The notes under the pieces are model-generated. The model had not been told where the DNA came from, did no database searches, and saw nothing but the letters and a program-made list of their open reading frames with translations. Positions 23,396 to 30,718 of a stretch of 33,799 nucleotides of DNA are shown here, one piece after another. The position numbers and the translations under genes were made by a program. The stretch lies in assembly GCA_964498765.1 (NCBI GenBank), contig CAZCIU010000027.1, forward strand, positions 1 through 33,799, read 5' to 3'. The DNA comes from UPXZ01 sp964498765 (lineage in GTDB: Bacteria; Bacteroidota; Bacteroidia; Bacteroidales; Paludibacteraceae). The number at the start of each line of letters is the position of its first letter. Position 1 is the first letter of the stretch.

Positions 23396-24925
23396 TTACA
23401 ATTCCACTTGAATTACTCCTAAGCTTCGCGATTTTCCATCCGGTCCTACGGCTTTGATGTTTTTGAAAGTGATAAAATCACCGCCTTCCAATTCATCAAT
23501 GTCCGATTTTTGTTTGGATGTCAATTGACCGCTATTGCTGGTAGCTACACCAAGCAGCGTATGCTGAATAAACGATGTAATTTCAAAATTAGCATGCACG
23601 AGCGCATCTTCTCCGTAGCTGGCAATCAATTTTGCATTTTGCAACTGACGACGCGTAACACGACCTTCTTTGATTTGACGAGGCACACCGCCCGCATCCG
23701 TGTATTGTAAAAACGCGATTGGATCCGGCAAGTATTTCACACGGAAAACACCGCTTCCCATTTGCTGCTCACGACCTTCTACCATTGCCGAAACGAATAC
23801 AGTGATTTCTCCGTCACGTTCTGCTTTTACAATGTAATTTCCACTGGCAGTTTTTGTGGCAGAACCACCTTCTACACGCACTCGCACGTTTTCAGAAGCA
23901 ATTCCCGGAACAGACACGCTAAATCGGTTGTCAATTCCACGATAAACTACGTTCAAATCTTCGTTGGAAATGGTTGCTGCCGGCTTCCCAACCGTATATT
24001 CTTCGGTAAATGGATAAGACAAAAATCCGCCTTGATTATCCGGCATTCGGATGGTTCCCGAATATTTGAAAGTTCCCGTTTGCGAAGCTACAAATTCATA
24101 TTTTCCGAATTTATTTGGACCGGTAGCCGGAATTCTGGAACCGTTAATCAAGTATTCATATTGACGAGTACTGTCCGTAGCTGCTAAAATAATATCTGCC
24201 GAATATCTACCGCCTTGAATAATGTATCTGGAATTTGGCACCACAAATGCCTGCACTTTATTTACCCTGAAGTCATCAAAGTCCGTTCTGGATTTCAGAT
24301 ATTGCACCGTTTCTGCTTCAGCTCCGCGAATATCCGCCTGGTATTTTGTAAGCAAAGTAATAGCGGCTGAAACCGGCATTGATTCAAACAGCTTATTCTC
24401 CCATCTTTTTCCGCCGGTAGTTGCAAACATGGTATTGTACATATCCGCTTTGCCGGGATTAGCTTTCTTCAAAAATTCACGGTAAGCATCTATTTTATCT
24501 CTCAATGTTTTTCCGTTACCTTTAGTCAACGCATATTCACCGGCAGCGTCAATATCTTCACGCGCGATGATGTTTATCGCATTTTTATCGGCCTTATCGC
24601 CATCGGCAATCTGAAGAATTCCGTATTTGAAATCAGCCAGGTATTTATACATTTCATCCGACTTCACTTTCACTTCGTTAGCCTGATCGAGCCATTCTTT
24701 CACTTTGGCCGGATTTTTATCATGCATAAATTTGAAGTCATCATACAAGGCCGCATTTCGCTTGTCTGACGACGAAATAGTTTCACGTAAGCTACTGTCC
24801 ACCATACCAAAACCGTTCAAGATTTCGCTCGAAACGTTTAGTGCCAACATAGCAGTCAGAACCAGGTACATCATACCTATCATTCGCTGCCGCGGGGTTT
24901 CCGGACAATTTTTTGCTCCACTCAT
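23396..24925 (-). CDS. gldM: Type IX secretion / gliding motility protein GldM (PorM)
   Basis: A 509-residue protein of the T9SS motor. The N-terminus is typical: SGAKNCPETPRQRMIGMMYLVLTAMLALNVS, with one transmembrane helix at about 15-33 that packs with GldL, followed by SEILNGFGMVDSSL. The rest is periplasmic: a helical domain to about 220, then three beta domains (from TDSTRQYEYLINGSRIP onward) reaching to the outer-membrane ring. It ends FKNIKAVGPDGKSRSLGVIQVEL. Length fits the family. GldL and GldM form the proton-driven motor that powers secretion and, where adhesins exist, gliding. It is 89 bp from gldL. Confidence 0.95.
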   Translation of the reverse strand: MSGAKNCPETPRQRMIGMMYLVLTAMLALNVSSEILNGFGMVDSSLRETISSSDKRNAALYDDFKFMHDKNPAKVKEWLDQANEVKVKSDEMYKYLADFKYGILQIADGDKADKNAINIIAREDIDAAGEYALTKGNGKTLRDKIDAYREFLKKANPGKADMYNTMFATTGGKRWENKLFESMPVSAAITLLTKYQADIRGAEAETVQYLKSRTDFDDFRVNKVQAFVVPNSRYIIQGGRYSADIILAATDSTRQYEYLINGSRIPATGPNKFGKYEFVASQTGTFKYSGTIRMPDNQGGFLSYPFTEEYTVGKPAATISNEDLNVVYRGIDNRFSVSVPGIASENVRVRVEGGSATKTASGNYIVKAERDGEITVFVSAMVEGREQQMGSGVFRVKYLPDPIAFLQYTDAGGVPRQIKEGRVTRRQLQNAKLIASYGEDALVHANFEITSFIQHTLLGVATSNSGQLTSKQKSDIDELEGGDFITFKNIKAVGPDGKSRSLGVIQVEL

Positions 24926-24938
24926 TGTTTGGGATCTT

Positions 24939-24970
24939 AGTTATTGAGTTAATAAGTTATTAAGTTTTTT
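24939..24970. repeat. Octamer tandem array (AGTTATTR)n in the gldL-gldM spacer
   Basis: AGTTATTG, AGTTAATA, AGTTATTA and AGTTTTTT in succession, just upstream of gldM on its transcript. Confidence 0.72.
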
Positions 24971-24983
24971 TTCAAGCAATAAC

Positions 24984-25018
24984 ACTTCGTGCTTCCTGCT
25001 TCCAACTTCCCGCTTTAA
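24984..25018. repeat. Heptamer array overlapping the gldL stop codon
   Basis: Five in-phase heptamers on the plus strand: ACTTCGT, GCTTCCT, GCTTCCA, ACTTCCC and GCTTTAA. The last contains the complement of the gldL stop (TTA, 25015-25017). In the transcript the array is purine-rich (GGAAGC repeats). Confidence 0.8.
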
Positions 25019-26076
25019 CTCAAAGCATTCAACATATTGCCATAAATGGCGTTCAAATCTTCTACTTGTTTGCTTAATTTTTTGGTTGCGTTTTGATAAC
25101 GCTGGCTTTCCATTTGAGCTACGTTGGCAGCTTCTTTCATTTTGTCCATATCAGCAGAAACGCCATCCACATTTTCCGTAGCACGACGAATGGATTCGGC
25201 TTGTTGCTGTAGATTTTCAGTTTGTGCCTGGATATGACGAAGCTGTATTTCATAAATCGCATTGATGGAAGTCAAGCTCTTATTTACATTATCCACATTT
25301 CCGGAATAACTTCTGGTGCTGCTCACCACTTGGTCGATTTCAGAATTCACATTTTGATAGGACGAAGCCAAAGTTTCAGCCGTTGTATTCAGTTTTTGCT
25401 GCGTATCCGCGAAACTTGCTGCCATTTCCGATGCAGTTTCTATGTTCTTAGCCAAACCATTTGCCACCAAAGCAACATCTGCTAACTTTTGTAGATTTTC
25501 AGCCGTCAAAGTCAGATTTTTAATTCCATCACTCAATTTTATCACATCTTCTTCCGTAAGGGCCTCACCAAAATTAATAGCTCCACCGCCTCCGTACACA
25601 CCCACTTCACCATTTCCGACACTACCTGCGTTTCCGCCGCCACCACCTTGTACAATTATAGTTCCGCCTACTCCGCCACCTGTCTGCGGTTGACCTTCCA
25701 TGCAGTAAACTTGCTGAAAATCAGCTGAAGTTACTTCACCCGAAGGATTTACGAAAGCAGTTTGTACGCCGCCTTGCACAGCAGATGCAATGGTTTTCAC
25801 ATCAATACGCTCATCGTCTTCTGCTTTGAAATTGAAGATGCGGCTCCAGTCGTACTCGCGGTAAGGTTTATCGAAAATTCCGAGCGCAAAAATAAACGAC
25901 TCGACCGACATACCTATTCCCAGCATTAAGTTCCCGATAGGAAAGTGCAAAATCTTAAACATCGCACCCATAATAACGATTGACGCACCAATACTGTAAG
26001 CTGCAGATACGATTCTACGGCCGGAATACGAGTTCCACCATCTGTAAAATCCACTGCTTGGTTTTCTAAGCTTCAT
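25015..26076 (-). CDS. gldL: Type IX secretion / gliding motility protein GldL (PorL)
   Basis: A 353-residue inner-membrane motor protein. Two transmembrane helices lie at about 22-41 (RIVSAAYSIGASIVIMGAMFKI) and 47-68 (IGNLMLGIGMSVESFIFALGIF). E59, inside the second helix, corresponds to the conserved membrane glutamate proposed for proton flow in GldL/PorL (known of the family). The long cytoplasmic part is helical and coiled-coil-like (175-345). Between them is a glycine-rich stretch (133-164: TGGGVGGT, GGGGGNAG, YGGGG). Such an insert is longer than I expect and probably acts as a flexible linker. The start MKLRKPSSGFYRWWNSYSGR is unambiguous. It is 65 bp from gldK; that spacer holds only weak repeats (two TTTAGTT). 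Confidence 0.94.
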   Translation of the reverse strand: MKLRKPSSGFYRWWNSYSGRRIVSAAYSIGASIVIMGAMFKILHFPIGNLMLGIGMSVESFIFALGIFDKPYREYDWSRIFNFKAEDDERIDVKTIASAVQGGVQTAFVNPSGEVTSADFQQVYCMEGQPQTGGGVGGTIIVQGGGGGNAGSVGNGEVGVYGGGGAINFGEALTEEDVIKLSDGIKNLTLTAENLQKLADVALVANGLAKNIETASEMAASFADTQQKLNTTAETLASSYQNVNSEIDQVVSSTRSYSGNVDNVNKSLTSINAIYEIQLRHIQAQTENLQQQAESIRRATENVDGVSADMDKMKEAANVAQMESQRYQNATKKLSKQVEDLNAIYGNMLNALS

Positions 26077-26141
26077 AGCTTTAATTATTTGTTCCGATTG
26101 CTCGGTAAGATTTAGTTTTTAGTTATTTTCTGTCAATAATA

Positions 26142-27509
26142 TTAATCTCCGGTGTAAAAACGAACACATCTGAAACCGATGTACGGACGACTTTCGTTTT
26201 GATACTGATGCGTTTTTACACCGCTCTGGAGATAATATGCAATGTCTTTCCACGAACCGCCTTTCACCACTTTACGTTTCAAAATTAGCGGATCATCGTT
26301 TTTCGCGTTGTACTGATAGTTTGGATTTATTTCTGCCAAAACAGAATTAGAAGAAGGACTGTAAGCACTTGAAGTCCATTCAGAAACATTTCCAGCCATA
26401 TCATACAAACCGTAATTATTTGGTGCAAATGAACCCACTTTCATCGTAGTAGTTCCTTCATCATTTCCAAAATCTGCTCTGGATGGTTTGAAATTTGCCA
26501 AATAGCATCCTTTTGAATCGCGAACGTAATTTCCGCCCCATGGATAAAGTGCCAATTCTCTGCCGCCACGTGCAGCATATTCCCATTCGGCTTCCGTTGG
26601 TAAACGGAATTCTTCACCTTGAATTAAATCGGTTCCGAAGTAAAGTTTTGTTCTCCAGTTGGCAAAAGCAGTAGCTTGCTCCCAGGTCACACCTACAACA
26701 GGATATTGTGCAAATGCTCCGTGCGAAAAGTACATTTTCATTTTCGGATCATTGTAAGTGTACTGAAAATCGCGCATCCAGGCTGCCGTATCAGGATAAA
26801 CGTTTACGATTTTGCTTTGGAAAAAGTCGTTTCTGGAAGCCAAAGGTCTGTTGATTGTAACGTTTTGTATCAAACCACTTTCATCAATATATCCGCTGTC
26901 AATTCTTACAGACGCGCCGGGAACAAATCGTCCGGTATTCAAATCAAATTTGTTTTTGGGCTGAGCAGCTTGCTCGTAATCGTACCAGCGATATTTGAAA
27001 CGAAGTTTGCTCGGGTCAATTTCCTTCTTTCCAGCCAAAACCATTCCTTCCTGAAAATACAATGTATTCAAAATATCTTGTACTTCTTCGTCTTTGGAAT
27101 TCCAAGGCACTTTTGAGCGCCAGTTCAGCAAAGCATCTTCCGGAGCAGCTTCGTCCACATCACCTTTGATGGCTTTTCGGTATTCATCTCTTCCTGCCAA
27201 AACCAGCATACGTAGGGCAATAGAATCCTTCACGTAATTCACAAATTGCTTGTATTCGTCGTTTGTGATTTCGGTATCATCCATCCAAAACGCATTCAAA
27301 GTCACTTTACGTGGTTGTTCATTCACACTTCCAAAAAGTGCCTCATCATTAGGACCCATCACAAATGATCCGGCTTTAATATAAACCATTCCGTAAGGAT
27401 TTACATCTCTGAATGAGCCTTTATTTCCCTGGCCCACCAATTCGCCCATCGGTTTGTTACATGCAAGCAAACCAAATGCAATCAATACTATCGGCAGAAT
27501 TTTTTTCAT
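26142..27509 (-). CDS. gldK: Type IX secretion / gliding motility lipoprotein GldK (PorK)
   Basis: A 455-residue outer-membrane lipoprotein, ring partner of GldN. The N-terminus is a lipoprotein signal (MKKILPIVLIAFGLLAC, C17). The body has a formylglycine-generating-enzyme-like (FGE-sulfatase) fold: GMVYIKAGSFVMGPND, NAFWMDDTEITNDEYKQFVNYV, PVVGVTWEQATAFANWR, EFRLPTEAEWEYAARGG, and NNYGLYDMAGNVSEWTSSAYSPSS, ending RPYIGFRCVRFYTGD. In this family the fold is structural, not catalytic. An insert of about 130 residues after the first FGE motifs (KFDLNTGRF and neighbours) is usual for GldK. It lies between porP and gldL, 100 bp after porP. Confidence 0.95.
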   Translation of the reverse strand: MKKILPIVLIAFGLLACNKPMGELVGQGNKGSFRDVNPYGMVYIKAGSFVMGPNDEALFGSVNEQPRKVTLNAFWMDDTEITNDEYKQFVNYVKDSIALRMLVLAGRDEYRKAIKGDVDEAAPEDALLNWRSKVPWNSKDEEVQDILNTLYFQEGMVLAGKKEIDPSKLRFKYRWYDYEQAAQPKNKFDLNTGRFVPGASVRIDSGYIDESGLIQNVTINRPLASRNDFFQSKIVNVYPDTAAWMRDFQYTYNDPKMKMYFSHGAFAQYPVVGVTWEQATAFANWRTKLYFGTDLIQGEEFRLPTEAEWEYAARGGRELALYPWGGNYVRDSKGCYLANFKPSRADFGNDEGTTTMKVGSFAPNNYGLYDMAGNVSEWTSSAYSPSSNSVLAEINPNYQYNAKNDDPLILKRKVVKGGSWKDIAYYLQSGVKTHQYQNESRPYIGFRCVRFYTGD

Positions 27510-27575
27510 GTTTATATTTTTGTGTTTTATTTTTCAATATCATTCTAAGTCACTTTGCCCAATGCAGTCTGACCT

Positions 27576-27596
27576 GCTTAAGACTTCGTGCTTATT
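27576..27596. repeat. Three-unit heptamer array in the porP-gldK spacer
   Basis: GCTTAAG, ACTTCGT and GCTTATT in phase on the plus strand. The 11-mer ACTTCGTGCTT (27583-27593) is identical to 24984-24994 in the gldL-gldM spacer. The following ATTAATAACT resembles the AGTTATTR octamers there. Confidence 0.6.
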
Positions 27597-27609
27597 AATA
27601 ACTCTTTTT

Positions 27610-28590
27610 TTACAAAATTCTTATACTCTTATAACTATTTTTGTTTCCTGTGTCAAATAAAAAGCTGTAAGACAAGAAAATTTCGTGCGAACCGGAACTT
27701 GGTCCGAGCATTTTGCTGATTGGCAAATCATAAGCGTAGCCTATCTGAACGCCGCTCATGATGTTAATTCCGGCAAAAACGACCGCCGCATCCTGAAATC
27801 TATACGCCAGTCCGCCCCAAAATCGAGAATCGTACTCCAATCGACTGGAAAGTTCGGCTTGCCAGGTATAAAAATCGCTTTTAGCTAAGGTCGAAGTGCG
27901 AATTTTCCACTTTGGATCTCTGAATGCATAATCATATCCTCCTGTGAAATACAAAACGCTTCTTACTTTAAATTGCGTTTTTTCTTCATTCAAAGCTATT
28001 TGCGGTGCATTTAAATGAACGTAAGAAACACCAAGATAGTATTTTGGGGCAGAATAAAATGCTCCAACAGTGAGATCGAAGCTTAAATCCGAATCATCGG
28101 CTGTAGGAATTGCGGCATCTCCCAGGAAATCGTGAAACTCTGAATTGACCGTGGCATTGCGAATACTGTCATACACGAAACCCACGCTCACAAAGCCTAA
28201 GTCCACACCGAGACTGGCTGTCCCTTTGCCAATTTTGCGTTTGAATGCGTACTGAAAATGTGCAGATTGATTGGTAAATGCTCCGATTTTATCGTTAAGA
28301 AATTTAATTCCTACGCCTTGTGTTGATTTTTCACCGGTTTTAAAAGGAGCGTTGAGGGTAAAGTAGGTGGTTTGTGGTGCACCGGGCATTCCCACCCATT
28401 GAATTCGGTGCTGTCCGGACACGTTTATCATGCCATTTTCTCCCACAGCAGCAGGATTGAAAGCAGGCATATTGAACATATACTGGCTGATTTGTGCTTC
28501 AAACTGAGAAAAAGCAGGAAGAATCGCAAAAAGCGAAAAAACAAACACCAAAAAGTGCTTTTTTCCTATATTCTTATTTTGAAAAATCAT
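27610..28590 (-). CDS. porP: Type IX secretion outer-membrane protein, PorP/SprF family
   Basis: A 326-residue outer-membrane beta-barrel of the PorP/SprF family. The ATG at 28588-28590 is preferred to an in-frame TTG three codons upstream. A signal peptide (KKHFLVFVFSLFAILPAFSQ) precedes the signature region FEAQISQYMFNMPAFNPAAVGENG, with HRIQWVGMPGAPQTTYFTLNAPF after it. The C-terminal strands include GGLAYRFQDAAVVFAGINIMSGVQIGYAYDLP and GSHEIFLSYSFLF. It is the first gene of the porP-gldKLMN operon, as in Bacteroidales. The 251-bp spacer upstream holds no clear promoter; the closest to a -7 box is CATTTTTG (28629-28636, one mismatch). Confidence 0.92.
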   Translation of the reverse strand: MIFQNKNIGKKHFLVFVFSLFAILPAFSQFEAQISQYMFNMPAFNPAAVGENGMINVSGQHRIQWVGMPGAPQTTYFTLNAPFKTGEKSTQGVGIKFLNDKIGAFTNQSAHFQYAFKRKIGKGTASLGVDLGFVSVGFVYDSIRNATVNSEFHDFLGDAAIPTADDSDLSFDLTVGAFYSAPKYYLGVSYVHLNAPQIALNEEKTQFKVRSVLYFTGGYDYAFRDPKWKIRTSTLAKSDFYTWQAELSSRLEYDSRFWGGLAYRFQDAAVVFAGINIMSGVQIGYAYDLPISKMLGPSSGSHEIFLSYSFLFDTGNKNSYKSIRIL

Positions 28591-28802
28591 CTGCTGCAAT
28601 TTTTTGACTTATTAGTTTAACATTGCACCAAAAATGGACAATGTAAAGAAATAAACTTAATAAATCTCAAAAAATTGTATCAGTCAGCCAATATTGTTCG
28701 ATTTTTTCTAATAATTTCAAATTATTTCGAATGTTATTTGATGCAGTTTTTGTACAAAATGGCGATGCCGAATACACGATGTAAATAACAACGAAATTAA
28801 AT

Positions 28803-28827
28803 AAAAAGCGTAGTCAGAGAACTACGC
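28803..28827 (-). terminator. Terminator of the DUF2795 gene
   Basis: A stem GCGTAGT against ACTACGC with loop CAGAGA; on the minus strand followed by a U-run (A at 28803-28807). It lies 14 bp past the DUF2795 stop. Confidence 0.78.
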
Positions 28828-28841
28828 AGCCAAATAAAAGA

Positions 28842-29063
28842 CTAATATTCTTCTTCGTCGAAGAAAAAGTCTTCTTTGCTCGGATAATCGGGCCAAATAT
28901 CTTCAATGGTTTCATAGATTTCGCCTTCATCTTCGATTTCCTGAAGATTTTCAATTACCTCAAGTGGTGCGCCTGAACGAATTGCATAGTCAATTAACTC
29001 ATCTTTTGTAGCAGGCCAAGGTGCGTCTTCTATTTTTGAAGCTAATTCTAAAGTCCAATACAT
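28842..29063 (-). CDS. DUF2795 family small acidic protein
   Basis: A 73-residue cytosolic protein, strongly acidic, of the DUF2795 family and highly conserved in Bacteroidota: MYWTLELASKIEDAPWPATKDELIDYAIRSG, then APLEVIENLQEIEDEGE and a DIWPDYPSKEDFFF tail. The opening matches the family exactly. Function is unknown to me. It has a TATTTTTG box 50 bp upstream and its own terminator, so it is probably a single-gene transcript. Confidence 0.9.
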   Translation of the reverse strand: MYWTLELASKIEDAPWPATKDELIDYAIRSGAPLEVIENLQEIEDEGEIYETIEDIWPDYPSKEDFFFDEEEY

Positions 29064-29112
29064 TTTAATACAATTATTTAGGTTATTAAATTACGGTTTT
29101 TCAAAAGGAGTG

Positions 29113-29120
29113 CAAAAATA
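29113..29120 (-). promoter_or_regulatory. Putative -7 element (TATTTTTG) for the DUF2795 gene
   Basis: TATTTTTG on the minus strand, 50 bp before the start. AT-rich surroundings make chance matches more likely; -33 box unclear. Confidence 0.35.
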
Positions 29121-29134
29121 TAAATTTTTTTTGA

Positions 29135-29686
29135 TTAAAACGGTTGTTTCCAGACAATTTCTTCTGTTTTATCATCCATTAACAATTTGCGCGACAAAAT
29201 AAAGAAATAATCGGAAAGCCGATTCACATATTTCACAATTAATTCATCCACCGGAAACACATCGCCCATCTCTACAATTCGCCGCTCTGCTCTGCGCGCT
29301 ACCGTGCGGCAAACGTGACATTGAGCAGCTTTTACAGTTCCGCCGGGCAGTGTAAATTGCGTTAAAGGCGGCAAAAGTTCATTCAATCTGTCAATTTCTT
29401 GCTCCACAGCCTGCACATATTCCTCGCTCATCACCGAAGCTTTTTTGTAATCGGTTTTTGAAGTGTCGGTTGCTAAATTGGAACCTACGGTAAAAAGCAG
29501 GTTTTGTATATTTTGCAAAAAGCTTTTGTCTTCGCCATCCATTCCTTGAGCAACAAGTAGGCCAATTTGCGTATTTAGTTCATCTACCGTGCCGTAAGCC
29601 TCAAGCCGAACGTCCGATTTTGTCACTCGCGTGCCGCCGATAAGCCCTGTGGTGCCTTTGTCACCTGTTTTGGTGTAAATTTTCAT
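29135..29686 (-). CDS. ATP:cob(I)alamin adenosyltransferase (PduO/MMAB type)
   Basis: A 183-residue enzyme making adenosylcobalamin from cob(I)alamin and ATP. The N-terminal ATP motif is complete: KIYTKTGDKGTTGLIGGTRVTKSD. Further family features are EAYGTVDELNTQIGLL, FTLPGGTVKAAQCHVCRTVARRAERR (conserved active-site Arg/Glu region), and the terminal KYVNRLSDYFFILSRKL. The product is the cofactor of methylmalonyl-CoA mutase, which links this gene by function to the carboxyltransferase and biotin-carrier genes at 14995-17204 (inference). The start is ATG at 29684-29686. A TAACTTTG box lies 66 bp upstream. Confidence 0.93.
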   Translation of the reverse strand: MKIYTKTGDKGTTGLIGGTRVTKSDVRLEAYGTVDELNTQIGLLVAQGMDGEDKSFLQNIQNLLFTVGSNLATDTSKTDYKKASVMSEEYVQAVEQEIDRLNELLPPLTQFTLPGGTVKAAQCHVCRTVARRAERRIVEMGDVFPVDELIVKYVNRLSDYFFILSRKLLMDDKTEEIVWKQPF

Positions 29687-29751
29687 GTGTTTATTTTTTA
29701 TTTTTTAATTAAGGACACATGGAACACGCTATTAATCATTCCCTTGTGTGT

Positions 29752-29759
29752 CAAAGTTA
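29752..29759 (-). promoter_or_regulatory. Putative -7 element (TAACTTTG) for the adenosyltransferase gene
   Basis: TAACTTTG on the minus strand, 66 bp before the start. The leader downstream can fold GACACA against TGTGTC, a weak hairpin without known meaning. -33 box unclear. Confidence 0.42.
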
Positions 29760-29807
29760 TTTTACATGGCTGTTTCATTTTTTTATATCTGCGAGAAGTT
29801 CTGTATT

Positions 29808-30587
29808 CTACAAAAACATCTTATAATTTTTCTTTGGAAAATTTTTATTAAAAAACACGACACCCATTTCAAATAAATCAATAGTAGCAGTTACTTTGTC
29901 GTTTTTCTTAATTTCCGACCACGCCTGCTCCATAGAACTTGACCAATGAATGTCATCAAAAATAAAAACCGTATCGGAGTGAATATGTTCAATGCATTGC
30001 AAAAAATATTTCATAACCGCCTCTTTATGGTGGTTGGCATCAAAGAAAACCACATCCAATTTTTCGAATTTACTGAGCGTTGAAGCCAAAGTTTCATCAA
30101 TATTCCCCACAATCAGCTCTATATTCTCGATTTCCAGTTTTTCAAAATTTTCTTTGGCAATTTTTGCAATATCCGCACTACCTTCCAGACTTACCATGTT
30201 AATATCCTTACGTACAGAAGCCATATACGCCGTACTCAAACCCAGTGAAGTTCCCAGTTCCAGCACATCTTGCGCTTTCGTAAAATTCACAACCCGATAC
30301 AGAAATTGCGCCCATTTAGGTCTTTTCAGCGAGGTTTTGGCAATGTCCTGCACTTTGGTTTCGCGGTCGTGACCGGTTCCGAAATCATTTATAAAAATTG
30401 GACGATCATCAAAATAGAGGTTTTCGCGCAGCGTTTCAATCTGCGAAAAAACGTAAAACGGATTTTTCTCATAAATGGCATTGTGCGTAAACCGATACAA
30501 ATAAGGCGAATGAATGCCGTGTCCTTTCGTGTTTTTGGCATCTATAATGTGCCGGATAAATTTATGAGCATACTGAACTTTGTTCAC
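29808..30587 (-). CDS. Class I SAM-dependent methyltransferase
   Basis: A 259-residue methyltransferase-like protein (Methyltransf_24 / O-methyltransferase-like). The SAM site is VLELGTSLGLSTAYM (108-122; motif I ELGTSLG), followed by the acidic end of strand 2 (MVSLEGS) and the strand-4 motif VVFFDANHH (179-187), with FIFDDIHWS further on. The N-terminal 100 residues are a helical cap (HGIHSPYLYRFTHNAIYEKNPF). Substrate unknown. The start is GTG at 30585-30587; there is no in-frame ATG upstream before a stop codon five codons away, so a non-ATG start is the simplest reading. It is 121 bp upstream of the adenosyltransferase gene. Confidence 0.8.
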   Translation of the reverse strand: MNKVQYAHKFIRHIIDAKNTKGHGIHSPYLYRFTHNAIYEKNPFYVFSQIETLRENLYFDDRPIFINDFGTGHDRETKVQDIAKTSLKRPKWAQFLYRVVNFTKAQDVLELGTSLGLSTAYMASVRKDINMVSLEGSADIAKIAKENFEKLEIENIELIVGNIDETLASTLSKFEKLDVVFFDANHHKEAVMKYFLQCIEHIHSDTVFIFDDIHWSSSMEQAWSEIKKNDKVTATIDLFEMGVVFFNKNFPKKNYKMFL

Positions 30588-30610
30588 GATAGTAGATTTT
30601 TAATTTTACG

Positions 30611-30618
30611 CAAAAATA
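30611..30618 (-). promoter_or_regulatory. Putative -7 element (TATTTTTG) for the methyltransferase gene
   Basis: TATTTTTG on the minus strand, 24 bp before the GTG start, in very AT-rich sequence. -33 box unclear. Confidence 0.33.
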
Positions 30619-30660
30619 CAAAACTATTGATAATAAAAAAATCCTAAGTCTATTCTAAGA

Positions 30661-30698
30661 AAAAACGCAGCTAAAATCATTTTTTCAGCTGCGTTTTT
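30661..30698 (-). terminator. Terminator of the GH2 gene
   Basis: A stem AAAAACGCAGCT against AGCTGCGTTTTT with a 14-nt loop that can partly pair; U-run on the minus strand. It lies 20 bp beyond the GH2 stop. Confidence 0.88.
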
Positions 30699-30718
30699 GG
30701 ATTTTATAAAAGGTAAAT

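Noticed and set aside
29687..29807. Cobalamin riboswitch upstream of the adenosyltransferase gene
   Set aside because: The spacer is only 121 bp and the predicted leader about 60 nt, too short for the aptamer; the conserved B12-box text is not seen. Only a weak GACACA/TGTGTC pairing is present.
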